A stretch of DNA of 64,000 nucleotides from Flavobacterium magnum (GCF_003055625.1 NZ_CP028811.1:744001-808000), one strand, 5' to 3'. Positions 42,831-52,490 are shown, counted from the first letter of the stretch. Notes: a model not told the origin generated them from the letters alone. A program made the numbers and translations.

Positions 42831-43400
42831 TTAAGGATTCAGGTTTAAGATTTGCTCAATGGCCTTCGGGAAATGCTCCTGCTCGAGCCGGTGGATTTTT
42901 GCCGCGATGGCTTCTGCGGAAGCGCAGTCGGAAATATCGACATTTTTCTGTAAAATCAGGCCGCCTTCGTCATAATTCTCGTTGACATAATGCACGGAAA
43001 TTCCGGTTTCCATCTCCTTATTATTGTATACGGCGCGGTGTATGTGCATGCCGTACATGCCTTTTCCGCCATATTTCGGGAGCAGCGCCGGGTGGATGTT
43101 GATGATTTTTCCGGGGTAGTTCCTGATAATCTCTTCGGGAAACTTAAGCAGGAAGCCTGCCAGCACAATCAGGTCAGGTTGGTATGTCATGACCTCGCGC
43201 AGGACCGTGCCGTCATACAGCATCTCTTTTGAAAATATAAAAACGGGCACGTCACGCGCTTCGGCCTTTGCAACCACACCCGCATCGGGCTTATTGCAGA
43301 ACACCGCCGAAATTTCGGCCAGGCCACCGTCGTTGAAGTGCCTGATAAGGTTTTCAGCATTGGTTCCGGAACCTGAGGCAAAGACAATAATGTGGCGCAT
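42831..43400 (-). CDS. purN: Phosphoribosylglycinamide formyltransferase
   Basis: A 189-residue enzyme transferring a formyl group from 10-formyl-THF to GAR in purine synthesis. It opens MRHIIVFASGSGTNAENLIRHF, and has FLLKFPEEIIRNYPGKIINIHPALLPKYGGKGMYG in parts (NIHPALLP with the catalytic Asn-His pair), and HYVNENYDEGGLILQ with the catalytic Asp. An ATG two codons upstream (43406) is equally possible. It precedes rnhA by 16 bases and is divergent from acpP. Confidence 0.95.
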   Translation of the reverse strand: MRHIIVFASGSGTNAENLIRHFNDGGLAEISAVFCNKPDAGVVAKAEARDVPVFIFSKEMLYDGTVLREVMTYQPDLIVLAGFLLKFPEEIIRNYPGKIINIHPALLPKYGGKGMYGMHIHRAVYNNKEMETGISVHYVNENYDEGGLILQKNVDISDCASAEAIAAKIHRLEQEHFPKAIEQILNLNP

Positions 43401-43538
43401 TTTCATATCAAAAAAGGTTATGCAAAAAAAAGAATAATAAATGGTTTTAAAAATGCAGTTGGCACGGAATGTTAAATTTTTTTTCTACCTTAGTATTCAT
43501 ATTTATGAACTAAAACGTGGTTTTAAAATAAAGTTTTT

Positions 43539-43546
43539 TATTTTTG
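43539..43546 (+). promoter_or_regulatory. TAnnTTTG promoter element for acpP
   Basis: TATTTTTG, 30 bases before the acpP ATG, in a very AT-rich region. Confidence 0.5.
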
Positions 43547-43576
43547 CCAACAATTTAAAAATTAAAATTTAAGATT

Positions 43577-43813
43577 ATGTCAGACATTGCATCAAGAGTT
43601 AAAGCGATTATCGTAGATAAATTAGGCGTTGACGAAAACGAAGTTGTAACGGAAGCGAGCTTCACCAACGATTTAGGAGCGGATTCATTAGACACTGTTG
43701 AGCTTATCATGGAGTTTGAAAAAGAATTCGACATCCAGATCCCGGACGATCAGGCTGAAAATATTGCTACTGTAGGACAGGCAATTTCTTACATCGAAGA
43801 AGCGAAAAAATAA
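43577..43813 (+). CDS. acpP: Acyl carrier protein
   Basis: A 78-residue acidic four-helix protein that carries growing acyl chains. The phosphopantetheine attachment site is Ser37 in [14 protein letters not shown]. Neighbouring fabF confirms a fatty-acid synthesis unit. A 212-base spacer with two inverted repeats separates it from fabF, which may hold expression of fabF below that of acpP. Confidence 0.98.
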   Translation: MSDIASRVKAIIVDKLGVDENEVVTEASFTNDLGADSLDTVELIMEFEKEFDIQIPDDQAENIATVGQAISYIEEAKK

Positions 43814-43821
43814 TACACCTT

Positions 43822-43910
43822 ACACCCGATTTTAAAAGCACCAGTTGTTAAATGCCATAAAAATTGGGATTTGATTATTGGAATTTCTAAATTTCGGGTG
43901 TTATTTTTTT
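43822..43910 (+). terminator. Possible acpP terminator with long loop
   Basis: ACACCCGA (43822-43829) pairs with TCGGGTGT (43894-43901), followed by TTATTTTTTT. The 64-base loop makes it unusual; weak support. Confidence 0.4.
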
Positions 43911-43949
43911 AAATCATTTTGATTGATTTCAGTCATTCATCATATATCA

Positions 43950-43990
43950 TACCTATGTCATTTTATGCTTCCCATAGATCTACATAGGTA
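43950..43990 (+). promoter_or_regulatory. Inverted repeat in acpP-fabF spacer
   Basis: Perfect 9-bp arms TACCTATGT / ACATAGGTA separated by 23 bases, followed by TTTTTAG. It may be an attenuator or a protein-binding site upstream of fabF (ATG 44026). Confidence 0.45.
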
Positions 43991-44025
43991 TTTTTAGTTT
44001 AAACAAACTGTAAACGAATCAGGTT

Positions 44026-45279
44026 ATGGAATTAAAACGGGTTGTAGTAACAGGTTTGGGCGCGCTCACACCGATTGGTAATTCGATTGAGGAATATTGG
44101 AATTCTTTGATCAATGGCGTCAGTGGTGCCGCTCCTATCACTTATTATGATACGGAAAAACACAAAACGAAATTCGCCTGTGAAGTAAAGAATTTCAATA
44201 TTGAGGATTATATGGATCGTAAGGAGTCGCGCCGACTGGACAAATTTGCCCAGTATGCGATTGCCGCCAGCGATGAAGCGATTAAAGATGCCGGGCTTAC
44301 AGCAGACAATGTCGACAAATACCGTGTAGGCGTTATCTGGGGTGCCGGAATCGGTGGCCTCGAGACCTTCCAGGAAGAGGTCATGTATTACGCAAAAGGC
44401 GATGGTACGCCGAAATTCAATCCTTTCTTTATCCCAAAAATGATAGCCGATATCGCACCTGCGCACATATCCATGCGCAATGGTTATATGGGCCCGAATT
44501 ATACTACCGTTTCTGCCTGCGCTTCTTCAGCCAATGCGTTAATCGACGCGTTCAACTATATCCGTTTGGGCATGTGCGACGTCATCATTTCAGGCGGATC
44601 GGAAGCGGCCGTTACAATTGCCGGCATGGGCGGCTTCAACTCCATGCATGCGCTGTCCACAAGAAACGAATCTCCCGAAACCGCGTCAAGGCCATTTGAC
44701 GCGACACGCGACGGGTTCGTTTTAGGCGAAGGCGCCGGTGCGCTGGTCCTGGAAGAATACGAGCATGCCAAAGCACGCGGCGCTAAAATTTACTGCGAAA
44801 TCGGTGGTGGCGGGATGTCGTCTGACGCCTACCATCTCACTGCACCGCATCCTGATGGCATCGGGGTGATTGCCGTAATGAAAAATACTTTGCGCGACGC
44901 GGGAATGAGCCCTGAGCAGGTGGATCACATCAACACCCACGGGACTTCAACACCGCTGGGCGATGTAGCCGAATTGAAAGCCATCAGCGCCGTATTCGGC
45001 GACCATGCGAAAACGCTGAACATCAATTCCACCAAATCAATGACGGGCCACTTACTGGGTGCCGCCGGAGCCATCGAAGCGATTGCCTCTATTTTGGCTA
45101 TGGAGCACGGGATTATCCCGCCAACGATCAACCATACGGTAGTCGACGAAAGCATCGACCCCTCATTGAACCTGACACTGAATAAGGCACAGAAAAGAGA
45201 TATCAAGGTTGCGATGAGCAATACATTTGGTTTCGGCGGACACAATGCCTGCGTGTTGTTTAAAAAATTAGAAGCCTAA
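44026..45279 (+). CDS. fabF: Beta-ketoacyl-ACP synthase II
   Basis: A 417-residue condensing enzyme elongating acyl-ACP. The nucleophile Cys165 is in TVSACASSANALIDAF; the two histidines of the active site are in NTHGTSTPLGD and SMTGHLLGAAG; the C-terminal GFGGHNACVLF is typical. It starts MELKRVVVTGLGALTPIG, the usual FabF opening. rnc follows after six bases. Confidence 0.97.
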   Translation: MELKRVVVTGLGALTPIGNSIEEYWNSLINGVSGAAPITYYDTEKHKTKFACEVKNFNIEDYMDRKESRRLDKFAQYAIAASDEAIKDAGLTADNVDKYRVGVIWGAGIGGLETFQEEVMYYAKGDGTPKFNPFFIPKMIADIAPAHISMRNGYMGPNYTTVSACASSANALIDAFNYIRLGMCDVIISGGSEAAVTIAGMGGFNSMHALSTRNESPETASRPFDATRDGFVLGEGAGALVLEEYEHAKARGAKIYCEIGGGGMSSDAYHLTAPHPDGIGVIAVMKNTLRDAGMSPEQVDHINTHGTSTPLGDVAELKAISAVFGDHAKTLNINSTKSMTGHLLGAAGAIEAIASILAMEHGIIPPTINHTVVDESIDPSLNLTLNKAQKRDIKVAMSNTFGFGGHNACVLFKKLEA

Positions 45280-45285
45280 TTTTGA

Positions 45286-46026
45286 ATGCGTATCCTTAAA
45301 AAAATATTTTCCCGATCCCGTCCTGAAGAAGGCGGGATTTTTTTTGGCGAAATCGAAAAGATCATTGGGTTCAGGCCGCTCAACATAGAAGGCTACACAA
45401 TGGCATTCACCCATCGCTCATCGAACAAAACCGATGAAAAAGGCAATCCCATAAGTTACGAACGACTGGAATTTTTAGGTGATGCGATGTTGAGTTCGGT
45501 GATCGCTGCGCACCTTTTTAATCAAGTGCCTTCCGGAGATGAAGGATACCTGACTAAAATGCGGTCCAAAATTGTAAGCCGCGAGCACCTTAACGAATTG
45601 GGCCGTGACCTGAATCTGATTCGTTTCGTGGAGAGCAAAGTTCCCACACAGCATTTCGGGGATAATATCCATGGTAATATATTTGAAGCGCTGGTGGGTG
45701 CGATTTATCTTGATGCGGGTTATCCTGCCTGCGAAAAATTCATCAATGCCCGTGTGATTGCGCCTTACGTTGACATCCCAAAACTTGAGGGAAAAGTCAT
45801 CAGCTACAAAAGCCTTTTGATCGAATGGTGCCAAAAAGAGAAAAAGACATTTCATTACGATGTGTTCGAAGATAACGGCATCAGCGGCGAGCGGCTGTTC
45901 GGGGTAAAACTTAGCATTGACGGGAAAGTGGTCGCCAAAGCACGCGCGGTTTCTAAGAAAAAAGCCGAGGAAAAAGCGTCCCACCGTGCCTATTTTGCAT
46001 TTCAGGAAAAAATTAACACAAAATAA
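45286..46026 (+). CDS. rnc: Ribonuclease III
   Basis: A 246-residue double-strand RNA endonuclease. The signature YERLEFLGDAMLSSV holds metal-binding residues and GNIFEALVGAIYLDAGY the second acidic cluster; a dsRNA-binding domain occupies about 170-240 (SYKSLLIEWCQKEKK ... SKKKAEEKASHRAYF). The acpP-fabF-rnc order is common in bacteria. It is six bases downstream of fabF. Confidence 0.96.
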   Translation: MRILKKIFSRSRPEEGGIFFGEIEKIIGFRPLNIEGYTMAFTHRSSNKTDEKGNPISYERLEFLGDAMLSSVIAAHLFNQVPSGDEGYLTKMRSKIVSREHLNELGRDLNLIRFVESKVPTQHFGDNIHGNIFEALVGAIYLDAGYPACEKFINARVIAPYVDIPKLEGKVISYKSLLIEWCQKEKKTFHYDVFEDNGISGERLFGVKLSIDGKVVAKARAVSKKKAEEKASHRAYFAFQEKINTK

Positions 46027-46140
46027 AAATAATTCCTTAAAGCTATAACGATTTCGTTGATAAATAAACGTTAACCCGTTGGTTTACTGTTTTTTTGTGC
46101 GCTATAAACACTATCTTTACCGCTCATTTCTGAATTAAAA

Positions 46141-46614
46141 ATGGCTATTCATAAATTGCATATTGATGAATTTGACGAAAATAACTACAACCTCGTTGCA
46201 ATTCACACTTCCCTTGAAGATTACAGGCTGGCATATTTTATCAATCAGAAATTGCCTATACGCTTAAGCAAAAATAAAGACGAGATACAGATCCAGGTGA
46301 AGCAGGGTGAAACCAGTTTTTCAAGGTATACCTTTGACAACATTGATGCTGAAATATCATGGAATCTAATCCAGAACAAAAACGAAGTGGATGTGGCAAA
46401 ATCAACCACAACAGATTTGTTTTCTAACCAGCCCGTGGCTACAAAAGTCTACCTTCTGCCCGAGTTCAAAAAGGTTGACTATTTCCTCAAGATTGAAAAT
46501 GCCGTTGAAAGCCTGGACAGCATCACTTCAAAAATCAATACAATATTACAAATATCCGCTGTTTACGCTGTTGCAGCAAACGCGATAAAATCTAAAAATA
46601 ATTTAATTTTCTGA
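46141..46614 (+). CDS. IPExxxVDY family protein
   Basis: A 157-residue Bacteroidota-specific protein identified by the motif LLPEFKKVDYFLKIE near residue 105, the IPExxxVDY signature. No signal peptide or membrane helix. The function of this family is unknown. It lies four bases before pyk and is thus co-transcribed with pyruvate kinase, a pairing I recall from relatives, so a link to central carbon metabolism is possible. Confidence 0.87.
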   Translation: MAIHKLHIDEFDENNYNLVAIHTSLEDYRLAYFINQKLPIRLSKNKDEIQIQVKQGETSFSRYTFDNIDAEISWNLIQNKNEVDVAKSTTTDLFSNQPVATKVYLLPEFKKVDYFLKIENAVESLDSITSKINTILQISAVYAVAANAIKSKNNLIF

Positions 46615-46618
46615 TAAA

Positions 46619-48049
46619 ATGCCAACCAACAAAAAGACAAAAATTGTAGCCACATTAGGCCCCGCCTGTAGCACGAAAGAAGTCCTGAAGGACATGATCG
46701 ACGCTGGGGTAAATGTATTCAGGGTGAACTTTTCACATGCTGACTACAGTGATGTCAAACAAAAAATTGACACCATCCGCGAACTTAACGAGGCATATGG
46801 ATATACGACTGCCATTCTTGCCGACCTTCAGGGGCCAAAACTCCGCGTGGGTGTGATGACCGAGGATGTGGTAGTGAAAAACGGCGACCTGATTACGTTC
46901 CAGACTGCCGAAGATGTCCCCGGCACTGCCCAGCGCGTCTACATGAATTACAAAGAATTTCCGCGCGATGTCAATCCCGGTGAGCGCATCCTGCTCGACG
47001 ACGGCAAACTGATTTTCGAAGCCGTTGAAACCAATGGTACGACCGAAGTCATTTGTAAAGTCGTCCAAGGCGGGCCGCTGAAGTCTAAAAAGGGCGTGAA
47101 CCTCCCGAACACCAAAGTGTCGTTGCCTGCCTTAACCAAAAAGGACATTAAGGATGCTATTTTCGCTATTGAACAGCAGGTGGACTGGATTGCGCTTTCT
47201 TTTGTAAGGACACCGAAAGATCTCGAAGAATTACAGGATTTGATTGCAAAACACTCTGAACATAAGATTCCGATTGTTGCCAAAATAGAGAAACCGGAAG
47301 CGGTGGAGAACATTGATAAAATCGTTGCGTTTTGTGACGGACTCATGGTTGCCCGTGGCGATTTGGGTGTAGAAGTACCAGCCCACGAAGTACCGCTGAT
47401 CCAGAAAAAACTCGTGAACCGTGCCAAAACCGCAAGGATTCCGGTAATTATCGCAACACAGATGATGGAAACGATGATTACAAGCCTCACGCCCACGCGT
47501 GCCGAAGTAAATGACGTAGCCAACTCCGTGATGGATGGCGCCGATGCTGTGATGCTTTCCGGGGAAACCTCCGTGGGTAATTATCCGGTGCAAGTAATTG
47601 AAAAGATGACGCAGATTATAGAGGCTGTTGAAGATTCACCTTTGATTCAGGTGCCGCAAAATACGCCACAAATCAGAACTAAAAGGTTTATCACCAAATC
47701 GATTTGCCATCACGCAGCGATGATGGCCAATGTAATCCGTGCCAAAGCAATCTGTACGCTGACCAACAGCGGTTACACGGCGTTCCAGATTTCGGCATGG
47801 CGCCCGCAGGCACACATCCTGGTTTTTACTTCCAATAAGAGGATCCTTACCCAACTCAATTTGCTTTGGGGTGTAAAATCGTTTTACTATGATAAATTCG
47901 TAAGCACCGACGATACTGTAACCGACATCAACCAGATGGTCCGCGACAGTGGCTTTGTCGACAAAGGGGATTTTCTAATCAACCTTGCCGCCATGCCGGT
48001 GACTGATAAGGGAATGGTAAATACCCTCCGCGTTTCAGAAATAGAATAG
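46619..48049 (+). CDS. pyk: Pyruvate kinase
   Basis: A 476-residue glycolytic enzyme making ATP and pyruvate from phosphoenolpyruvate. KTKIVATLGPACSTKEVL opens the barrel; FRVNFSHADY, ADLQGPKLRVG, DWIALSFVRTPKD, VAKIEKPEAVENI (catalytic Lys signature), MVARGDLGVEVP and ATQMMETMI follow; the C-terminal allosteric domain ends at 476. It is four bases after the IPExxxVDY gene and ends at a terminator. Confidence 0.97.
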   Translation: MPTNKKTKIVATLGPACSTKEVLKDMIDAGVNVFRVNFSHADYSDVKQKIDTIRELNEAYGYTTAILADLQGPKLRVGVMTEDVVVKNGDLITFQTAEDVPGTAQRVYMNYKEFPRDVNPGERILLDDGKLIFEAVETNGTTEVICKVVQGGPLKSKKGVNLPNTKVSLPALTKKDIKDAIFAIEQQVDWIALSFVRTPKDLEELQDLIAKHSEHKIPIVAKIEKPEAVENIDKIVAFCDGLMVARGDLGVEVPAHEVPLIQKKLVNRAKTARIPVIIATQMMETMITSLTPTRAEVNDVANSVMDGADAVMLSGETSVGNYPVQVIEKMTQIIEAVEDSPLIQVPQNTPQIRTKRFITKSICHHAAMMANVIRAKAICTLTNSGYTAFQISAWRPQAHILVFTSNKRILTQLNLLWGVKSFYYDKFVSTDDTVTDINQMVRDSGFVDKGDFLINLAAMPVTDKGMVNTLRVSEIE

Positions 48050-48067
48050 TTTATAATTATGTTGAAG

Positions 48068-48099
48068 AAACCGTCCAATTTGCCCAGGGCGGTTTTTTT
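48068..48099 (+). terminator. pyk terminator
   Basis: AAACCGTCC / GGGCGGTTT stem with ten-base loop and T tract, 18 bases after the stop. The rest of the spacer to 48315 shows no credible gene. Confidence 0.85.
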
Positions 48100-48315
48100 A
48101 TTTGGTCTCAATTCAGGTTGACACGTGAGGTTAATATATCCCGCAATGAAACTTTAACAATTGGTGTGGATTTTGCACAACGAAGTTATCGGGCAATTGA
48201 TTAGGGTTACTATCCCCCCTTCCCTGAAGGCAAAATACAAATTACCGCTGACAAGCCGGTACGGAAAACGCCTACCAATTCTTAAATTTTACAAATTCCG
48301 TTCCCGCCGAGGGGC

Positions 48316-48969
48316 TTATTTTTCTCCATCCCATTCCGCATAAAACTGTGAAAGGAAATCCTCCATAAACTGATGGCGTTGGGCGGCTATGCGCTTTCCG
48401 GTGTCGGTGTTCATTCGGTCTTTAAGCAGCAGTAGTTTTTCATAGAAATGGTTTACTGTCGGAGCAGCAGAATTTTTATATTCCTCTTTCGACATATTCA
48501 GGTTCGGTCGGATTTCAGGATTGTAGAGCGGCCGGTTTTTAAACCCTCCATAGTTAAATGTCCGTGCGATACCTACCGCGCCAATAGCATCAAGACGATC
48601 GGCGTCCTGTACAATCTGCAGTTCAATCGAGTTAAATTTCTTTTCAAAATTGCCTCCTTTGAATGAAATGTTTCGGATAATATTGATGACATGATCAATC
48701 GTAGGTTGATTGACGTTATTGTCAGCAAGAAATTTCCTTGCGGTCTCGGGACCTATATTTTCATCGCCGTCATGGAACTTACTGTCTGCAATATCATGCA
48801 AAAGCGCGCCAAGTTCAACGACGAGCATATCGCAATTTTCGTGTTTTGCAATCAGCTGACTGTTTTTATAAACACGCTCAATGTGAAACCAGTCATGACC
48901 GCCTTCGGCATCCCTGAGCTTCATTTTTACAAATTCAATCGTGTCGGTAACCAACTTCTGATCTTTCAT
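48316..48969 (-). CDS. HD-domain phosphohydrolase
   Basis: A 217-residue HD-superfamily protein. Metal ligands are seen in EGGHDWFHIERV (His), GALLHDIADSKFHDGD (His-Asp) and IVQDADRLDAIGAVGIAR (Asp). This resembles the YedJ/PgpH-like group of small HD hydrolases acting on nucleotides or phosphate esters; the substrate is not known. It lies downstream of the desaturase gene but behind that gene's terminator, so it likely has its own promoter. Confidence 0.87.
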   Translation of the reverse strand: MKDQKLVTDTIEFVKMKLRDAEGGHDWFHIERVYKNSQLIAKHENCDMLVVELGALLHDIADSKFHDGDENIGPETARKFLADNNVNQPTIDHVINIIRNISFKGGNFEKKFNSIELQIVQDADRLDAIGAVGIARTFNYGGFKNRPLYNPEIRPNLNMSKEEYKNSAAPTVNHFYEKLLLLKDRMNTDTGKRIAAQRHQFMEDFLSQFYAEWDGEK

Positions 48970-48976
48970 CTTTATC

Positions 48977-49015
48977 CAATAAAAAAAGTTGAACCAGGTA
49001 AAATTCCTGATTCAA
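48977..49015 (-). terminator. Desaturase terminator (minus strand)
   Basis: On the minus strand GTTGAATCAGG pairs with CCTGGTTCAAC around AATTTTA, followed by seven U. Confidence 0.85.
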
Positions 49016-49037
49016 CAATTGAAAATTTAAATGTAAA

Positions 49038-50024
49038 TTATACCCTCGCCGGCTCTACCCATTTAAAGATATGCGACTCTGCCGGAATGACCAGTCTTTC
49101 CGAAATCTTAAGCATTCTGGCCGGAAGTTTCATGAGGTAGTCTCGTGCTTTTTCAGCTTCATCGGTCAGTCCGCCGATATTCTCAATCTCCCAGCGGTTG
49201 ATGAGTTTTTGGAGGATGTCCACGTAATCGGCAGCCGTATACACTCCAATCCTCTGCGCAGAATCCGAAAAATGATCAAATGCCGAAGCAATTTTCGCAC
49301 CTGATTCCCGCAGAAACCCTGCAGGCATCACAATTTTGTATTTCATCATGTCATGAAAGGCAATCATCATCTGGCTTGGATCGACTTTGAAGATTTGGTG
49401 AACAAATTCACTGTAGGCATTATGGTGGCGCATTTCGTCACCGGCAATCATTTTGCACATTTTGGAAAGCCTTTTTTCACCATATTTCTTTGCCAGTTGG
49501 GACACGCGATTGTGTGAAATATATGTCGCGAGTTCCTGAAAACTGGTATATACGAAGTTCTTATAAGGGTCGCGCGCCGTGCCGATATCGAAGCCATCAT
49601 TAATCAGGTGCTGCGTTGTCATCTCCACTTCACGCATGTTCACGCGCCCGGACAAATAAAGGTATTTGTTCAGTAAATCGCCATGACGGTTTTCCTCCCC
49701 GGTCCAGTGGCGTGTCCAGGCTGACCAGCCGTTGCGCTCCACATTGTCAATACCTTCCACGCTCATCAGCCAGGATTCGTAGGTAGGCAGCGCTTCCTCG
49801 GTAATGGTATCACCGATAAGCACAATCCAGAAATCGTAAGGCAGGTCTTTGGCCAGTTCCTGCAGCTCTTTAACCTGCTCGCCAAAATTCTCGGCTGACG
49901 GATCGGGCAAAAAATCGGTCGGCTGCCAGATGGTTTCTACCGGAATGAGGTATTCCTTGACATAATCATCCACTTTTTTTTCCAGAAGCTGCATCACTTC
50001 CAGCCTGATATTTTGTAAAGACAT
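49038..50024 (-). CDS. Acyl-ACP desaturase
   Basis: A 328-residue ferritin-like diiron enzyme of the plant stearoyl-ACP desaturase family, introducing a double bond into acyl-ACP. Diiron-binding motifs are EENRHGDLLNKYLY (first ExxH) and GDEMRHHNAYSEF (second ExxH). The upstream extension to 50054 is inside the preceding plsC, so ATG at 50024 (MSLQNIRLEV) is used. It is coupled to that plsC with a seven-base gap: unsaturated acyl chain production and lipid assembly in one unit. Confidence 0.92.
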   Translation of the reverse strand: MSLQNIRLEVMQLLEKKVDDYVKEYLIPVETIWQPTDFLPDPSAENFGEQVKELQELAKDLPYDFWIVLIGDTITEEALPTYESWLMSVEGIDNVERNGWSAWTRHWTGEENRHGDLLNKYLYLSGRVNMREVEMTTQHLINDGFDIGTARDPYKNFVYTSFQELATYISHNRVSQLAKKYGEKRLSKMCKMIAGDEMRHHNAYSEFVHQIFKVDPSQMMIAFHDMMKYKIVMPAGFLRESGAKIASAFDHFSDSAQRIGVYTAADYVDILQKLINRWEIENIGGLTDEAEKARDYLMKLPARMLKISERLVIPAESHIFKWVEPARV

Positions 50025-50031
50025 AACTGAT

Positions 50032-50766
50032 TTAGTTTTTAATTCCCTGAACAATGGATCGCTCTGTTCGTTCCAAAATCTCTTCGAACGGCAAATCCTT
50101 AACCGGCAATGCCTCGTGAACGGTAAAGGTAAGGCGATTTCCCAAACCTAAAGGAAAAAATCCGTATTTAACAATTTTCCACGAATTGTTTATCGTAATG
50201 GGGACCACATAAGCTGAAGGCGCGTACTTGCACAGGATTTTGAGTCCGCTTTGCGCAAATTCCTTCGGCTTACCGTCTTTGCTGCGGGTACCTTCCGGGA
50301 AGATTACTGCCGAGCGGCGAAATTTCTCAATGTATTCGGAAAGTCCTTTAATCACCGGAATGGCTTGCTTTGGATCTTTCCGGTCAATCAACACCGAGCC
50401 GCCGTGTCGTAAATTGTATGATACGCTTGGGATGCCTTTCCCCAATTCTGCTTTACTGACGAACTTCGGGTGGAATTTCCTCAAAAACCAAATGATACAG
50501 ATGATATCATAAAGGCTTTGATGATTGGCTACGAAAATTACAGGGACGTTCTTCGGGATTGCATCGATATTGCGGAAGGTAACACGCGTGCCCAAAAGGA
50601 TGGTGTTTTTCAACAAAAGGAAATTCAGGTAGTCAACGCTCTTTTTGTGTGCCTGATACCCGAATACGTTAAAGCAAATCCACTGTATCGGATGGAACAC
50701 GACCAGGATCAGGCCGAAGAAGAAGTAATACAGTACCGATATCGGGTAGGAGATGATTTTTTCCAT
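50032..50766 (-). CDS. 1-acyl-sn-glycerol-3-phosphate acyltransferase (copy 1)
   Basis: A 244-residue PlsC-like acyltransferase making phosphatidic acid. The catalytic HX4D is NHQSLYD (His82, Asp87) and the substrate motif is VIFPEGTRSKDG. An N-terminal hydrophobic stretch (about 10-35) anchors it to the membrane. The desaturase gene follows directly. A second paralogue is at 54964. Confidence 0.92.
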   Translation of the reverse strand: MEKIISYPISVLYYFFFGLILVVFHPIQWICFNVFGYQAHKKSVDYLNFLLLKNTILLGTRVTFRNIDAIPKNVPVIFVANHQSLYDIICIIWFLRKFHPKFVSKAELGKGIPSVSYNLRHGGSVLIDRKDPKQAIPVIKGLSEYIEKFRRSAVIFPEGTRSKDGKPKEFAQSGLKILCKYAPSAYVVPITINNSWKIVKYGFFPLGLGNRLTFTVHEALPVKDLPFEEILERTERSIVQGIKN

Positions 50767-50963
50767 TTGTTAAATCTGTGCTGCAAATATAATAAAGTTC
50801 GGGAGATCGAAAGCGACGTCTCCCGAGGCAGTTTAGGCAACATTCACCTGCCGCAGGATCAGCGCCTTCACGTTGATACCCCGAACTTTTACACTTGCGG
50901 AATTCACATCAAAAAAAACACTATTTTTACGCAAAATAAACGCCAATTTAAATGAAAGAAAAG

Positions 50964-51965
50964 ATGAGTTCAGAAAAAGAATCAAAATTAAAAGCCTTAC
51001 AACTTACATTAGACAAACTTGACAAAACCTACGGAAAAGGCACCGTAATGAAGATGGGTGACAAGGCGGTTGAAGAAGTCGAAACGATTTCTTCCGGCTC
51101 GCTCGGACTGGACCTTGCCTTAGGGGTTAACGGATATCCGAAAGGAAGAATTATTGAAATATACGGACCTGAATCCTCGGGTAAGACAACGCTGACACTG
51201 CACGCTATTGCCGAAGCGCAAAAAGCAGGCGGTATTGCGGCGTTCATCGACGCGGAACACGCCTTTGACAGGAATTACGCCGAAAAACTCGGTGTGGAAA
51301 TCGAAAACCTCATCATTTCACAGCCGGACAATGGCGAACAGGCTTTGGAAATTGCCGAAAACCTGATCCGTTCGGGCGCAATTGATATTGTCGTAATTGA
51401 CTCGGTGGCCGCGTTGACGCCAAAAAGTGAAATCGAGGGCGAAATGGGAGATTCGAAAATGGGTCTTCACGCCCGACTCATGTCGCAGGCATTGCGTAAA
51501 TTGACCGGAACAATCAGTAAGACCAATTGCACCGTATTTTTTATCAACCAGCTTCGCGAGAAAATCGGGGTAATGTTCGGAAATCCTGAAACTACAACAG
51601 GCGGAAATGCGCTGAAGTTTTATGCTTCGGTGAGGCTTGACATCCGCCGTTCGTCACAAATCAAGGACGGTGAAAACGTCATCGGGAACCGTACCAAAGT
51701 CAAAGTCGTTAAAAATAAGGTAGCGCCGCCATTTAAGACGGCAGAGTTTGACATCATGTATGGTGAAGGAGTCTCAAAAACAGGAGAAATACTCGACCTT
51801 GCGGTTGAATTCGAAATTGTCAAAAAATCGGGGTCCTGGTTCAGCTACGGCGATACCCGCTTAGGTCAGGGACGCGATGCCGTCAAGACCATGATCAAGG
51901 ACAATCCGGAGCTCGCAGACGAATTGGAAGACAAAATCAAGGCACAGATCAAAGAAAATGTCTAA
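50964..51965 (+). CDS. recA: Recombinase RecA
   Basis: A 333-residue DNA strand-exchange ATPase. Walker A is GPESSGKT (68-75), Walker [15 protein letters not shown], and the L2 loop region [25 protein letters not shown] (in parts) is canonical. ATG 50964 gives [13 protein letters not shown], the usual flavobacterial N terminus; an ATG four codons upstream (50952) is also possible. It has a TATTTTTA element 35 bases upstream and no LexA-like box that I can see. It ends at a strong terminator. Confidence 0.97.
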   Translation: MSSEKESKLKALQLTLDKLDKTYGKGTVMKMGDKAVEEVETISSGSLGLDLALGVNGYPKGRIIEIYGPESSGKTTLTLHAIAEAQKAGGIAAFIDAEHAFDRNYAEKLGVEIENLIISQPDNGEQALEIAENLIRSGAIDIVVIDSVAALTPKSEIEGEMGDSKMGLHARLMSQALRKLTGTISKTNCTVFFINQLREKIGVMFGNPETTTGGNALKFYASVRLDIRRSSQIKDGENVIGNRTKVKVVKNKVAPPFKTAEFDIMYGEGVSKTGEILDLAVEFEIVKKSGSWFSYGDTRLGQGRDAVKTMIKDNPELADELEDKIKAQIKENV

Positions 51966-51972
51966 ATTTATG

Positions 51973-51999
51973 AAACCCGAAATTTTTCGGGTTTTTTTT
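51973..51999 (+). terminator. recA terminator
   Basis: AAACCCGAAA / TTCGGGTTT stem and a run of nine T, just after the stop. Confidence 0.92.
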
Positions 52000-52076
52000 T
52001 GCCTAAACGCAACCTATTGGCAGAAAATTCATCTTTGGAATGAGAATGAATCAACAGTTTGATTAAACAATTGAAA

Positions 52077-52490
52077 ATGAAAAGATTAGTCCTATTTTTA
52101 CTGACGATTTCTGCTTTAATTTCCTGTAGTCCGAATGATGACAGCCCCAGCTACCATCTTGAAGTGCTTCCTGTAGAAAGTTTCACGGTTCCTGAAAGTT
52201 TCGACATGAATCAGAATTACCAGATTAAAGTAAAATATAAAAGGCCTTCCGATTGTCATTTCTATCAGGGAATTTACTATGAGAAAAATGGCCAGGAGCG
52301 TACTTTCGGTGTGCAGACTAGCGTCCTTGAAGCAGATTACTGTAATCCTTTGGATGAAGCACCGATAGAGGTTACATTTGATTTCCTGTGTACTCCCGGC
52401 AACCAATACTATACCTTTAGGTTTTACAAAGGTGAGGACGCGAACGGAAACAACCTTTTTGAAGAAGTAACCATCCCCGTTACTTATTAA
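52077..52490 (+). CDS. Small lipoprotein upstream of sigma factor
   Basis: A 137-residue lipoprotein (lipobox ALISC, Cys17). The mature part looks like a single beta-sandwich with three cysteines that may form disulfides (SDCHFYQGIYYE, EADYCNPLDE, FLCTPGNQYYTFRFYKG). I do not recognise a family. It lies 22 bases before the ECF sigma gene, same strand, so it may belong to the envelope signalling unit. The TTG-started extension at 52059 is not needed. Confidence 0.72.
   Translation: MKRLVLFLLTISALISCSPNDDSPSYHLEVLPVESFTVPESFDMNQNYQIKVKYKRPSDCHFYQGIYYEKNGQERTFGVQTSVLEADYCNPLDEAPIEVTFDFLCTPGNQYYTFRFYKGEDANGNNLFEEVTIPVTY

Noticed and set aside
48161..48343. 60-codon plus-strand ORF between pyk and the HD hydrolase
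   Set aside because: No promoter, basic low-information sequence, and it runs into the antisense of the HD gene end.
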